A stretch of 64,000 bases of DNA from Cellulomonas palmilytica (GTDB taxonomy: Bacteria; Actinomycetota; Actinomycetes; Actinomycetales; Cellulomonadaceae), in NCBI RefSeq assembly GCF_021590045.1, contig NZ_CP062221.1, positions 1,860,001 to 1,924,000 on the forward strand, in the 5' to 3' direction. The position numbers were made by a program, and so were the translations under genes. The notes under the pieces are model-generated. The model did not search any database. It saw only the letters and a program-made list of their open reading frames with translations, and was not told the DNA's origin. This document shows, one piece after another, positions 1 to 9,174 of the stretch (positions are counted from its first letter, which is position 1; the number at the start of each line of letters is the position of its first letter).

Positions 1-2077
1 CGCCCTGCCCCGCGAACGCCGCGTCGCCGTGCACGAGGATCGGCAGCACGGAGAACCCGTCGCCACCCAGGTCGATGCGGTCCTGCTTGGCGCGCACGAT
101 GCCCTCGAGCACCGGGTCGACCGCCTCGAGGTGCGACGGGTTCGCGGCGAGGTACACCTTCGTCGTCGCCCCCGACTCGGCCGTGAACACGCCCTCGGTG
201 CCGAGGTGGTACTTCACGTCGCCCGAGCCCTGGACCGACTTCGGGTCCTGGTTGCCCTCGAACTCGCTGAAGATCTGCGCGTACGACTTGCCCGCGATGT
301 TGGCGAGCACGTTGAGGCGCCCGCGGTGCGCCATGCCGATCGCGACCTCGTCGAGACCGCTGTCCGCCGCACGCGACAGGATCGCGTCGAGCAGCGGGAT
401 GACCGACTCGCCGCCCTCGAGCGAGAACCGCTTCTGGCCCACGTACTTCGTCTGCAGGAACGTCTCGAACGCCTCGGCGGCGTTGAGGCGGCGCAGCACG
501 CGCAGCTGGTCCTCACGCGGCGTGCGCGCCCAGCCGGACTCGAGCCGCTCCTGCAGCCAGCGGCGCTGGCGCGGGTCCTGCAGGTGCATGTACTCGATGC
601 CCGTGGTGCGGCAGTACGAGTCACGCAGCAGGCCGAGGACGTCGCGCAGCGTCGCGCGCGACTTGCCCGTGAACCCGCCCGTCGGGAACGTGCGGTCCAG
701 GTCCCACAGCGTCAGGCCGTGGTTCTGGATGTCCAGGTCCGGGTGCTTGCGCTGGCGGTAGGCGAGCGGGTCGGTGTCCGCCATGAGGTGCCCGCGCGAG
801 CGGTACGCGTGGATGAGCTCGGCGATGCGCGCGGGCTTCGCGCCCTCGGCGTCGGGGTCGCTCGGCGTGTCGCGCACCCAGCGCACGGGCTCGTACGGGA
901 CGCGCAGCGCCGCGAACACGCGGTCGTAGAAGCCGTCCTCGCCGAGGAGCTTCTTCGACAGGATGCGCAGGAAGTCGCCCGACTGCGCGCCCTGGATGAT
1001 CCGGTGGTCGTACGTGCTGGTGATCGTGAGCACGCGCGAGACGCCGAGCTCGTTGAGCCGGTCGTCGGACGTGCCCTGGAACTCCGCGGGGTACTCCATC
1101 GCGCCGACGCCGATGATCGCGCCCTGGCCCTGCATGAGGCGCGGCACCGAGTGGACCGTGCCGATGGTGCCGGGGTTGGTCAGCGAGATCGTCGTGCCCG
1201 CGAAGTCGTCGACCGTGAGCTTGCCGCCGCGGGCGCGCCGCACGACGTCCTCGTACGCGCTCCAGAACTGCGCGAAGTCGAGCGTCTCGGCCTTCTTGAT
1301 CGACGGCACCAGGAGCTGGCGCGTGCCGTCCGGCTTGGCGAGGTCGATCGCGAGGCCGAGGTTGACGTGCGCGGGCTGCGTGACGCCGGGCTTGCCGTCG
1401 ACGAGCGTGTACGCCGCGTTCATCGCGGGCATGTCCTTGAGCGCCTCGACCAGGGCGTACCCGATGAGGTGCGTGAACGAGATCTTGCCGCCGCGGCCAC
1501 GCTGCAGGTGGTTGTTCACGACGATGCGGTTGTCCACCATGAGCTTGGCCGGCACGGCGCGCACCGAGGTGGCGGTCGGGACCTCGAGCGAGGACTCCAT
1601 GTTGGTGACGACGCGCGCGGCCGGGCCGCGCAGGCGCTGCACGTCGTCGGTGGCCTCGGGGCCCTCGTCGCGCGACGGCTTCTGCGCGACGGCCGCGTAC
1701 GGCGCGGTCGCGGGCTGGGCCGTCGCGACGGGCGAGGCGCCGTCGGCAGGGGCCGGCTGCGCGGGCACGGCGCGGGCGGCGGCCTGCGCGGCGGCCTGCG
1801 CCGACGCCTGCGCGGCGGCCTGCGCCGACGGCTGCGCGGGGGCCTGCGCGGGGGCGGGCGCCGCGGGCTGGAACGCCCCGTCGGCGGGCGGTGCCGTGGC
1901 GGTCGTCCCGCCGTTGCCCGTCACACCGTTCGCCGCCGGACGCTCGTCCGACCTCTCACCGGGCTTGTAGCCCTCGAAGAAGTCCCACCACGCGGGGTCG
2001 ACCGCGTTCTTGTCCTGGAGGTACTGCTCGTACAGCTCGTCCACGAGCCACTCGTTGGCGCCGAATACGGCACGCAT
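1..2077 (-). CDS. kgd: Multifunctional 2-oxoglutarate decarboxylase / dehydrogenase E1 with fused E2-like domain (partial, C-terminus off the left edge)
   Basis: This enzyme acts in the TCA cycle. It decarboxylates 2-oxoglutarate with thiamine diphosphate and carries its own E2-like succinyltransferase domain, an arrangement typical of Actinomycetota. Reading leftwards, the N-terminus has the family signature [16 protein letters not shown] and [10 protein letters not shown] long Ala/Gln/Pro linker follows (about residues 65-130), then the acyltransferase domain with the catalytic-type motif TYDHRIIQG, then the start of the E1 domain with HLGTEG and [10 protein letters not shown] next to the window edge. 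About 690 of the roughly 1250 residues usual for the family are present. ATG 2077 is chosen because GGAG lies 9 bases upstream. An in-frame GTG at 2104, giving MSQKAEPDS at the front, is a fair alternative. The gene stands alone here. Confidence 0.93.
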   Translation of the reverse strand, partial: MRAVFGANEWLVDELYEQYLQDKNAVDPAWWDFFEGYKPGERSDERPAANGVTGNGGTTATAPPADGAFQPAAPAPAQAPAQPSAQAAAQASAQAAAQAAARAVPAQPAPADGASPVATAQPATAPYAAVAQKPSRDEGPEATDDVQRLRGPAARVVTNMESSLEVPTATSVRAVPAKLMVDNRIVVNNHLQRGRGGKISFTHLIGYALVEALKDMPAMNAAYTLVDGKPGVTQPAHVNLGLAIDLAKPDGTRQLLVPSIKKAETLDFAQFWSAYEDVVRRARGGKLTVDDFAGTTISLTNPGTIGTVHSVPRLMQGQGAIIGVGAMEYPAEFQGTSDDRLNELGVSRVLTITSTYDHRIIQGAQSGDFLRILSKKLLGEDGFYDRVFAALRVPYEPVRWVRDTPSDPDAEGAKPARIAELIHAYRSRGHLMADTDPLAYRQRKHPDLDIQNHGLTLWDLDRTFPTGGFTGKSRATLRDVLGLLRDSYCRTTGIEYMHLQDPRQRRWLQERLESGWARTPREDQLRVLRRLNAAEAFETFLQTKYVGQKRFSLEGGESVIPLLDAILSRAADSGLDEVAIGMAHRGRLNVLANIAGKSYAQIFSEFEGNQDPKSVQGSGDVKYHLGTEGVFTAESGATTKVYLAANPSHLEAVDPVLEGIVRAKQDRIDLGGDGFSVLPILVHGDAAFAGQG

Positions 2078-2104
2078 CGAGTCAGGCTCCGCCTTCTGGG
2101 ACAC

Positions 2105-2489
2105 GCGAGGATCGCCCACTTCCGCTGCGGCCCCGCAGGACCGCGTCGTCGCCGGTTCTGTCGATGACAACATTACGGGTTCCGGGACCTTCGGCCCGTC
2201 AGGGGGCCGCGGTCGTGGGCTCGCCCGCGCGGGGTCCTCGCACGCCGCCGACCCGCAGGTCAACGACGAGCAATGAGCGGCCGTCGCCCAGGGCAAGGTC
2301 GCGCCTCGTGGAGGCGAAGGATCGCCGTTCGCGACCCTTGCGCGGGTAGGCGCGGACCCTGGTGCGGGTCACGTCGGACGGGGTGGTCCGTCAGGGTGAA
2401 TCGCACCACGTCGATCGTCCGGATCTCACGATGCGGACCGGTGTCCGATGTGCACTCCGCGGCCCGCGCGGCGGCGGCCCGCGGGCGGC
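2105..2489. other. Intergenic region between kgd and the ABC permease
   Basis: About 385 bases without a convincing gene. Several reading frames are open across it, but their translations are Arg/Pro/Ala-rich composition artefacts. It should hold the kgd promoter and the end of the upstream ABC operon. I see no strong hairpin and no convincing -35/-10 pair. Confidence 0.5.
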
Positions 2490-3296
2490 TCAGGTGATGT
2501 CGCGGCGCAGCGTCGTGAGGCGCCCGACCAGCGACAGGACCGCGACGTACGCGACCATCACCAGCAGGCCCTGCCACCACGAGAGCAGGCCGCCGGTCAT
2601 GCCCGTCGACGCGTAGAACGACCCGCCCGAGACGGCCTCGCCGGCCGCGCCCGGCAGGTAGGCCGCGACGTCCGCACCCCACGAGGTCGCGCCCAGCGCG
2701 ATGCGCGCGATCGGCTCGACGAACTGCGTGAACGCGAGCGCGCCGACGACCACCGCGACCTGGCTGGTGACGACCGTCCCGACCGCCACGCCGAGCAGCG
2801 CCCACAACGCGAGGGCGACGGTCGACAGGCCGAGCGTGCGCCACGTGCTCGCCTCGCCCAGGAACGTCGGCTCGCCCAGGAGCGCGAGCACGCCGCCGCC
2901 CGCGGCGACGCACGCGAGCGTGCCCGCCACGCCGTAGACGAGCCCGAGCAGACCGCCCGAGACGAGCTTCGCGCCGAGGACCACGCCACGGCGCGGCTCG
3001 GACAGGTAGGTCGGCGTGAGCGTGCTGTGCCGCACCTCCGACGGGTACGACAGGCCTCCGACGACGAGCGGGAACACGTACCCGAGCGACACCGCGATCG
3101 TGTAGACGGTGCGCACGACCTCCTCGGGTGTGAACGTGACGTCCTCGCCCGAGGGCCCCTCCGCCTGGCCCTGGCTCAGCACCCAGCCCATCGCCCCGGC
3201 GAGGAACGCCATGTAGACGACCATCGTCAGCAGGAGGATCCACCACAGGCGCGTCGTGACGAGCTTGCGGTACTCGGCGACCACCGCGGCGCGCAT
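2490..3296 (-). CDS. ABC transporter permease (ABC-2 type)
   Basis: This is the membrane subunit of an ABC-2 type exporter, 268 residues long, with about six hydrophobic segments. The first is LLLTMVVYMAFLAGAMGW near residue 20. Later ones include LGYVFPLVVGGL, VYGVAGTLACVAAGGGVLAL, ALWALLGVAVGTVV and GLLVMVAYVAVLSLVG. The motif SYPSEVRHSTLTPTYLSEP after the second segment is the usual cytoplasmic loop of this family. The ATG start overlaps the stop of the ATPase gene (3296), so the two are translationally coupled. The substrate is unknown. The operon also encodes a two-component system, which suggests export of a toxic or signalling compound sensed by that kinase; this is inference. Confidence 0.85.
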   Translation of the reverse strand: MRAAVVAEYRKLVTTRLWWILLLTMVVYMAFLAGAMGWVLSQGQAEGPSGEDVTFTPEEVVRTVYTIAVSLGYVFPLVVGGLSYPSEVRHSTLTPTYLSEPRRGVVLGAKLVSGGLLGLVYGVAGTLACVAAGGGVLALLGEPTFLGEASTWRTLGLSTVALALWALLGVAVGTVVTSQVAVVVGALAFTQFVEPIARIALGATSWGADVAAYLPGAAGEAVSGGSFYASTGMTGGLLSWWQGLLVMVAYVAVLSLVGRLTTLRRDIT

Positions 3297-4309
3297 CAGG
3301 CGGCCCCGTCCAGGTGAGCGGGCGCGGGCGTCCCGGGCTGGTCGTCCGTCGCTCCCGGTGGTGGTGCCGTGAGCTGGAGGAACACGTCCTCGAGGCCGAC
3401 GTCGCGGCCATGGAGTCCGTGCAGCTCGACGCCCGCGGCGAACGCGGCGGCGCCGACTGCGGGCGTCTCGACGTCGAGGAGCCGGTAGGCGGCGCCGGCG
3501 TCGTCGCGCCGGACCTCCTCGACCTCCCAGCCCTGGTCCGCGACGAGCGCGTCGAGCGCGGCCGCGTCGGGGGAGACGACCTCGACGCGGCGCCGCGCGA
3601 GGCGCGCGAGGTCGCCGAGCGGCGAGGCGTGCACGAGTCGGCCGCGCGCGATGATGACGACGTCGTCGACGGTCTGCTCGACCTCCGACAGCACGTGGCT
3701 CGACACCAGCACGGTCCGGCCCTCGTGCGCGAGCGCGCGCAGGAACCCGCGCAGCCACGCGATGCCCTCGGGGTCGAGCCCGTTGGCGGGCTCGTCGAGC
3801 AGCAGGACGGGCGGGTCGCCCAGGAGCGTGGTGGCGAGCGCGAGGCGCTGGCGCATGCCGAGCGAGAACCCGCCGACGCGGCGGTTCGCGACCGCGGACA
3901 GGCCGACGAGCGCGAGGACCTCGTCGGCGCGCGCGTCGGGCACCCCGACCTGCGGCGCGAACACGCGCAGGTGGTCACGCGCCGTGCGGCCGGGGTGGAA
4001 GCTCGCGGCCTCCAGCGCGGCGCCGACGACGTGCGCGGGGCGCTCGAGCTCGACGTACCGGCGCCCGCCGACGGTCGCGGTGCCGCTCGTCGGTGCCACG
4101 AGGCCCAGCAGCGTGCGCAGGGTCGTCGTCTTGCCGGCGCCGTTGGGGCCGAGGAATCCGGTCACGCGGCCGGGCCGCACCTCGAAGCTGAGGTCGTCGA
4201 CCGCGCGCACCGCCTGCGGTCCGGAGCCGAAGGTCTTGGTGAGGTGCTCGACGCGGACCGTCCGGTCGTCGTCGGAGGTCGTGGGTCCGCTCGTCGGGGC
4301 TGGCTGCAT
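3296..4309 (-). CDS. ABC transporter ATP-binding protein (exporter, ABC-2 partner)
   Basis: This cytoplasmic nucleotide-binding subunit has 337 residues. It carries Walker A (GPNGAGKTTT, about residue 54), the signature FSLGMRQRLALA (about residue 148), Walker B (VLLLDEPANGLDPEG) and the H-loop in VLVSSHVLSEVEQ. A C-terminal extension of about 110 residues ends in a Pro/Ala-rich tail. This architecture is that of CcmA/DrrA-like exporters. The gene lies 17 bases downstream of the histidine kinase and overlaps the permease, so regulator, kinase, ATPase and permease read as one operon. Confidence 0.92.
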   Translation of the reverse strand: MQPAPTSGPTTSDDDRTVRVEHLTKTFGSGPQAVRAVDDLSFEVRPGRVTGFLGPNGAGKTTTLRTLLGLVAPTSGTATVGGRRYVELERPAHVVGAALEAASFHPGRTARDHLRVFAPQVGVPDARADEVLALVGLSAVANRRVGGFSLGMRQRLALATTLLGDPPVLLLDEPANGLDPEGIAWLRGFLRALAHEGRTVLVSSHVLSEVEQTVDDVVIIARGRLVHASPLGDLARLARRRVEVVSPDAAALDALVADQGWEVEEVRRDDAGAAYRLLDVETPAVGAAAFAAGVELHGLHGRDVGLEDVFLQLTAPPPGATDDQPGTPAPAHLDGAA

Positions 4310-4326
4310 GGTGTCAACCTACAGTT

Positions 4327-5445
4327 CTAGTTGCGGTAGAACAATGTGTTTCCGCCCGCGGGTCGCCCGCCCGGCAGCGTCACGCGCATCGTGCAGCCGT
4401 CCGCGACGTCCGCCACCTCGATCGTCCCGCCGTGCAGCTCGACCGCCCAGCGCACGATCGCCAGGCCCAGTCCCGTGCCCCCCGTCGACACCTGTCCGAC
4501 CGCGGGCGTGTTGCCGCGCACGAACCGCTCGAACACGTGCGCGCGCTGCTCCCGCGCGATCCCCGGCCCGTGGTCCACGACGTCGATCTGCACGTCCGTG
4601 CCCACCCGGCGGGCCACCAACCGCACCTCGTCGTCGTGCGGCGAGTGCCGCACCGCGTTGTGCAGCAGGTTCGCGACCACCTGGTGCAGGCGCTCCGGGT
4701 CGCCCTCGACCGTGAGGTCCCCGGGCTCCACGTCGACCACGAACCGCAGGTTCTTCGACCCGCCGACGAGCGCCGCGGCGTCGGCTGCCTCCCGCAGGAA
4801 GTCGTCGAGCCGCAGCTCGGTGAGCTGCAGCGGCACGTCGCCCGCCTCGAGCCGCGACAGGTCCAGCAGGTTCGCGACCAGCCGGCCCAGCCGCTCGGTC
4901 TGCGCGAGCGCCGCCTCCATCGTCGCCGGGTCCGCGGGCGTCACGCCGTCGACGATGTTCTCCAGCTCGGCCTGCAGCGCGGTCACGGGCGTGCGCAGCT
5001 CGTGCGACACGTTCGCGACGAGCTCGCGGCGGAACGTGTCCGACTGCTGCAGGTCGTCGGCCATCGTGTTGAACGCCTCGGCGAGCTGGCCCACCTCGTC
5101 GGCGCTCGTCGCGCGCACGCGCTGCGTGTAGTCGCCCGCCGCCATCCGCCGGGCCGCGTGCGTCATCTCGCGCAGCGGTGACGTCATGCCGCGCGCCAGG
5201 ACCTGGGTGAGGACCAGCGAGATGGCGATCGCCAGGGGGAACGTGCGCGACGGCCCGAGCTCGTAGGACAGGCCGATCCACGTGATGAACGACGCGAGCG
5301 TCACCGTCGCCGCCACCAGCACGCCCAGCTTGATCTTGATGGACCGGAACCGGTCGAGCGGGCGCACGTCGGGCAGGCGGGACCGCACGGCGGCCCCGCG
5401 GCCGTGCCGGGGGTTCGGCCGCGCCGCGGCGCGCGCGCTGCTCAT
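4327..5445 (-). CDS. Sensor histidine kinase (HAMP-HisKA-HATPase)
   Basis: This membrane sensor kinase has 372 residues. Two transmembrane segments lie at about residues 38-60 and 68-85 with only a short extracytoplasmic loop between them, so it may sense the membrane or a partner protein rather than a large ligand. A HAMP linker follows (about 85-135), then the HisKA box ANVSHELRTP with phospho-acceptor His148. The HATPase_c domain has an N-box (NLLHNAVRHS), a G1 box (DHGPGIA) and a G2 box (GGTGLGLAIV). ATG 5445 is chosen because it follows the regulator stop by 4 bases; the longer open frame upstream is a repeat artefact. It should phosphorylate the regulator encoded just before it. Confidence 0.92.
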   Translation of the reverse strand: MSSARAAARPNPRHGRGAAVRSRLPDVRPLDRFRSIKIKLGVLVAATVTLASFITWIGLSYELGPSRTFPLAIAISLVLTQVLARGMTSPLREMTHAARRMAAGDYTQRVRATSADEVGQLAEAFNTMADDLQQSDTFRRELVANVSHELRTPVTALQAELENIVDGVTPADPATMEAALAQTERLGRLVANLLDLSRLEAGDVPLQLTELRLDDFLREAADAAALVGGSKNLRFVVDVEPGDLTVEGDPERLHQVVANLLHNAVRHSPHDDEVRLVARRVGTDVQIDVVDHGPGIAREQRAHVFERFVRGNTPAVGQVSTGGTGLGLAIVRWAVELHGGTIEVADVADGCTMRVTLPGGRPAGGNTLFYRN

Positions 5446-5449
5446 CGCG

Positions 5450-6271
5450 TCAGGCGCCACTGCCCTCGGACGCACTGCCCTCGGACGCACTGCCCTCGGA
5501 CGCACTGCCCTCGGCGTCGCCCGTCGTCGTCCCGTCCGCGGGCTCGAACGCGTAGCCCACGCCGTGCACCGTGCGGATGAGGTCCGCGCCGAGCTTGCGG
5601 CGCAGCGCCTTGACGTGCGAGTCGACCGTGCGGGTGCCGCTCGCGTCGACCCAGTCCCACACCTCGGCGAGCAGACGCTCGCGCGTCAGAACCGTGCGCG
5701 GCGAGGACGCGAGTGCGACGAGCAGGTCGAACTCGGTCGGCGTCAGGTGCACCTCGTCGCCGTGCCGCAGCACGCGCCGCTGCGCCTTGTCGACGGTCAC
5801 GTCGCCGATCACGAGCGGTGGGGCGGGCGCGTCGGCCGCCTGCAGCTCCACCACGCGCGCCGCGCGCTCGGTGCGCCGCAGCAGCGCCTTGGTGCGCGCC
5901 ACGAGCTCGCGCATCGAGAACGGCTTGGTCATGTAGTCGTCGGCGCCCACGCCGAGCCCGATGAGCATGTCGGTCTCGTCGTCGCGCGCCGTCAGCATGA
6001 GGACGGGAACGGGCCGCGCGGCCTGCACGCGCCGGCAGACCTCGAGCCCGTCGATGCCCGGCAGCATGACGTCGAGCACGATCACGTCGGGCACGAGCCG
6101 TGCCGCGGCCTCGACGCCGGCGAGCCCGTCGCCGACCGCCTCGACGCTCCAGCCCTCGGCCGACAGGCGCCGCACGATCGCCTGCGCGATCGCCGGCTCG
6201 TCCTCGACGACCAGCACCTTCGTCGGTGCGGCCTTCGCCGCCGCGCTGCTCGCAGTCCCCAGCGTCGTCAT
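5450..6271 (-). CDS. OmpR/PhoB-family response regulator
   Basis: This DNA-binding regulator has 273 residues. The receiver domain begins at about residue 18 (VLVVEDEP) with phospho-acceptor Asp67 in LDVMLPG, a conserved Thr in MLTAR and Lys in TKPF. A linker leads to a winged-helix DNA-binding domain (LTPTEFDLLVALASSPRTVL through VDSHVKALRRKL and VHGVGYAFEP). After the domain ends there is a C-terminal tail made of Gly-Ser-Ala-Ser-Glu repeats encoded by a 15-bp tandem repeat. ATG 6271 excludes a non-conserved N-terminal extension. It is first in a four-gene operon with its kinase and an ABC exporter. Confidence 0.93.
   Translation of the reverse strand: MTTLGTASSAAAKAAPTKVLVVEDEPAIAQAIVRRLSAEGWSVEAVGDGLAGVEAAARLVPDVIVLDVMLPGIDGLEVCRRVQAARPVPVLMLTARDDETDMLIGLGVGADDYMTKPFSMRELVARTKALLRRTERAARVVELQAADAPAPPLVIGDVTVDKAQRRVLRHGDEVHLTPTEFDLLVALASSPRTVLTRERLLAEVWDWVDASGTRTVDSHVKALRRKLGADLIRTVHGVGYAFEPADGTTTGDAEGSASEGSASEGSASEGSGA
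5458..5514. repeat. 15-bp tandem repeat, about 3.8 copies, in the 3' end of the response regulator gene
   Basis: The unit cactgccctcggacg repeats at 5458, 5473 and 5488, followed by a partial copy to 5514. The unit length is a multiple of three, so copy-number change would lengthen or shorten the GSASE tail without shifting the frame. Confidence 0.9.
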
Positions 6272-6300
6272 GTGCCCAGAGTGGCACAGCGGGCCGGGCT

Positions 6301-6316
6301 GCGTGCCTCGGCACGC
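6301..6316. promoter_or_regulatory. Perfect inverted repeat in the leader of the response regulator operon
   Basis: gcgtgcc and ggcacgc flank a 2-base centre, 30 to 45 bases before the response regulator ATG. It could be a 5'-UTR hairpin or a binding site, perhaps for the regulator itself. No role is shown. Confidence 0.35.
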
Positions 6317-6557
6317 GACGGACGGCACCGTATGATGTCGCCACTATGAGCAGCTCAAGTAGCTGCCGGCGTCCCACCCCCGCCCCTGCACCGGTCGAGC
6401 ACCGGCAGTCCGCACACGCGGAGCAGGCGGCGTCGGGGTCCGACGATGCCGGCCCCCACCTGAGACCCGGTGCCGCCCGCGCGCGGCACTCCCACCACGT
6501 CGTCGCGCCCGGCACCTGCCGCGGCTCCCGACGGCACGCCCCCCGCCGGGGTCGCAC

Positions 6558-7913
6558 GTGCTGACCGAGTGGCTGCTCGTCGTCCTCGGCGTCGTGCTCA
6601 CGCTCGGGACGGCGCTGTTCGTCGCGGGCGAGTTCTCGCTCGTGACGCTCGACCCGGGCGTGGTCGACAAGCAGACACGTCCCGACGACCGCCGCGGGCA
6701 GTCCGTCCTCAAGGCGCTGCGCGGGCTGTCGACCGAGCTGTCGGGCGCGCAGGTGGGCATCACCGCGACGACCGTCCTGCTCGGCTACACCACGCAGCCC
6801 GCGGTGCAGACCCTGTTCTCGGGGTGGCTGGGCGACGGCCTGCTGAGCACCGCGGCCGCGACAGCGGTCGCGGTCGTGCTCGCGGTCGTCGTCGTCAACG
6901 GGTTCTCGATGCTCGTCGGCGAGCTCATCCCCAAGAACTTCGCGATCGCCAACCCGCTCGCGACCGCGCGCGCCGTGGCGCCGCTGCAGCGCGGCTTCAC
7001 GCGCGCGCTGCGGCCGGTGATCGCGTTCTTCAACGGCAGCGCCAACTGGCTGCTGCGCCGCATGGGCGTCGAGCCGCGTGAGGAGCTCTCCGGCGGCCGG
7101 TCGCCGTCGGAGCTCGCCGCGCTCGTGCGCCGCTCCGCGGAGGTCGGCACGCTCGAGCAGTCGACCGCGCGCCTGCTGACCAACTCGCTCGAGTTCGAGA
7201 CGCTCACCGCGGTCGACGTGATGACCGACCGCCAGCGCATGGTCGCCGTGCGGCGCGGGGACTCCGCGCTCGACGTCGTCGCGCTCGCGCGGCGCACGGG
7301 GCACTCGCGGTTCCCGGTGCTCGGGGAGGACAGCGACGACATCGTCGGGCTCGTGCACCTGCGGCGCGCGGTCGCGGTGCCGTTCGAGAAGCGCGGCGAG
7401 GTGCCTGCGGCGGCCCTCATGGACGACGCGCCGAGCGTGCCCGAGACCGTGCACCTCGGCCCGCTGCTCGTCGAGCTGCGCGGGCACGGCATGCAGATGG
7501 CGGTCGTCGTCGACGAGTACGGCGGCACGTCGGGCGTGGTGACGCTCGAGGACGTCGTCGAGGAGCTCGTGGGCGAGGTCGCCGACGAGCACGACCGCAC
7601 GCGTGCCGGTGTGGCGCGCTCGGCCGACGGGACCTGGCACCTGCCCGGGGTCACGCGACCCGACGAGCTCACCGAGCGGACGGGCCTCGTCGTGCCCGAC
7701 GACGGCCCGTACGAGACCCTCGGCGGGCTCGTCATGGCCCGCCTCGGCCGCATCCCGGACGTCGGGGACGTCGTGGCCGTCGGTCACGTGCGCCTCGAGG
7801 TCGAGCGGATGGCCGGGCGGCGCGTCGAGCGCGTGCACGTGTGGTCCGATCCCGACGACGAGCCCGACGAGCCCGGCACCGCCGGCGGGTCGCAGGGGCG
7901 GGGTGCCCGATGA
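6558..7913 (+). CDS. CNNM/HlyC-CorC family membrane protein (DUF21-CBS-CorC)
   Basis: This membrane protein has 451 residues. The N-terminal DUF21/CNNM domain (about residues 1-190) has several hydrophobic segments and the conserved GELIPKNFAIANP. A CBS pair follows (about 205-330; VMTDRQRMVAV, SRFPVLGE, VVVDEYGGTSGVVTLEDVVEELVG), then the CorC_HlyC domain. Family members are linked to Mg2+/Co2+ transport or resistance; older annotation calls them hemolysins. The start is GTG 6558. Its stop overlaps the start of a paralogue downstream, so the two probably form one unit. Confidence 0.9.
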   Translation: MLTEWLLVVLGVVLTLGTALFVAGEFSLVTLDPGVVDKQTRPDDRRGQSVLKALRGLSTELSGAQVGITATTVLLGYTTQPAVQTLFSGWLGDGLLSTAAATAVAVVLAVVVVNGFSMLVGELIPKNFAIANPLATARAVAPLQRGFTRALRPVIAFFNGSANWLLRRMGVEPREELSGGRSPSELAALVRRSAEVGTLEQSTARLLTNSLEFETLTAVDVMTDRQRMVAVRRGDSALDVVALARRTGHSRFPVLGEDSDDIVGLVHLRRAVAVPFEKRGEVPAAALMDDAPSVPETVHLGPLLVELRGHGMQMAVVVDEYGGTSGVVTLEDVVEELVGEVADEHDRTRAGVARSADGTWHLPGVTRPDELTERTGLVVPDDGPYETLGGLVMARLGRIPDVGDVVAVGHVRLEVERMAGRRVERVHVWSDPDDEPDEPGTAGGSQGRGAR

Positions 7914-8965
7914 ACAGCACCGTCGCCCTCGTCCTCGCCGTCCTGCTGCTCGCCGCGAACGCGTTCTTCGTCGGCGCGGAGTTCGCGATCATCTCCGCGC
8001 GGCGCTCGTCGATCGAGCCGCGCGCGCAGGCGGGGGACCGCCGTGCGCGCACCGTGCTGTGGGCCATGGAGCACGTGTCGCTCATGCTCGCGTGCGCGCA
8101 GCTCGGCATCACCGTGTGCTCGACGAGCCTCGGCGTGGTCGCGGAGCCCGCGATCGCGCACCTCGTCGAGGACCCGCTGCACGCCCTGGGCGTGCCGTCC
8201 TCCTGGGCGCACCCCGTGGCGTTCGTCCTCGCGCTGCTGATCGTCGTCTACCTGCACGTCGTGCTCGGCGAGATGGTGCCCAAGAACCTCGCCGTGGCCG
8301 GTCCCGACCGCGCGGTGCTGTGGTTCGGCCCGCCGCTCGTGATGGTCGCGCGCGTCGTGCGGCCGCTCATCGCCGCGTTGAACTGGCTCGCCAACCACGT
8401 GCTGCGGCTGTTCGGCGTCGAGCCCAAGGACGAGGTGTCCTCCGCGTTCACCGCGCAGGAGGTGCAGTCGATCGTCGAGCGGTCGCAGGCCGAGGGGCTC
8501 CTGGACGACGAGCAGGGCCTGCTCGCCGGCGCCATCGAGTTCTCCGGGCGCACCGCGCAGGAGGTCATGGTCGACCACGACTCCCTCGTCACGGTCGACC
8601 CCGACGCCACGCCCGCGCACGTCGAGCACCTCGTCGCGCGCACCGGGTTCTCGCGGTTCCCGGTGCTCGACGACGGCGAGCTCGTCGGCTACCTGCACCT
8701 CAAGGACGTCCTGTACGCCGAGGACGACGACCGCGAGCAGCCCGTGCCGCGCTGGCGCGTGCGCGCGCTCGCGGTGGTCGCCCCGGACGACGAGGTGGAG
8801 GAGACGCTCGCGGCGATGCAGCGCACGGGGGCGCACCTGGCGCGGGTCGACGACGACGGGCGGGCCGTGGGCGTCGTGTTCCTCGAGGACATCCTCGAGG
8901 AGCTCGTCGGCGAGGTCCGCGACGCGATGCAGCGCGGTGCGCTGCGGCAGCGGCCCGCGTCCTGA
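7910..8965 (+). CDS. CNNM/HlyC-CorC family membrane protein, second tandem paralogue (CorC domain absent)
   Basis: This protein has 351 residues. It has a DUF21 domain (LGEMVPKNLAVAGP; first membrane helix VALVLAVLLLAANAFFVGAEF) and a CBS pair (about 210-345; SRFPVLDDGELVGYLHLKDV, VVFLEDILEELVGEV). It stops right after the CBS pair, so unlike its neighbour it lacks the C-terminal CorC_HlyC domain. The ATG overlaps the upstream stop (ATGA), which implies coupled translation. The pair may work together as a heteromer; this is inference from tandem arrangement. Confidence 0.9.
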   Translation: MNSTVALVLAVLLLAANAFFVGAEFAIISARRSSIEPRAQAGDRRARTVLWAMEHVSLMLACAQLGITVCSTSLGVVAEPAIAHLVEDPLHALGVPSSWAHPVAFVLALLIVVYLHVVLGEMVPKNLAVAGPDRAVLWFGPPLVMVARVVRPLIAALNWLANHVLRLFGVEPKDEVSSAFTAQEVQSIVERSQAEGLLDDEQGLLAGAIEFSGRTAQEVMVDHDSLVTVDPDATPAHVEHLVARTGFSRFPVLDDGELVGYLHLKDVLYAEDDDREQPVPRWRVRALAVVAPDDEVEETLAAMQRTGAHLARVDDDGRAVGVVFLEDILEELVGEVRDAMQRGALRQRPAS

Positions 8966-9139
8966 CGCGCACGAAACCTTCACATGACCGGGGCCGGGTG
9001 CGAGGTATGTCCGCCTTTGACGGCCCGTTCCGGACACGAGCGCCGCGCGGCCCCGCCTTCGACGGCGTGTCGCGCGGCGTGTCGTCCGCCCGGGTGTGGG
9101 AGCGCGTTCGTCCGAACGACTGGACGGGCGTCCAGGGGC

Positions 9140-9168
9140 TTGGACGGGCGCGGGTGAGCCGTTATGGT
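9140..9168 (+). promoter_or_regulatory. Candidate sigma-70-type promoter for the M15 peptidase gene
   Basis: TTGGAC (9140-9145) and TATGGT (9163-9168) are separated by 17 bases, close to the consensus housekeeping promoter. Transcription would start near 9175, giving a leader of about 100 nt before the GTG at 9274. A small palindrome (tggac/gtcca, 9121-9134) and a direct repeat of tggacgggcg (9121 and 9141) overlap the -35 region. Confidence 0.55.
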
Positions 9169-9174
9169 TTCGTG

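Noticed and set aside
29..2167. A 712-codon open frame opposite kgd
   Set aside because: Its translation is Arg/Ala/Val/Leu/His-rich with no domain. It is the complement of well-conserved kgd codons. The same holds for other long antisense frames, for example 5442-7838, 21295-22869, 47518-50094 and 52135-54717.
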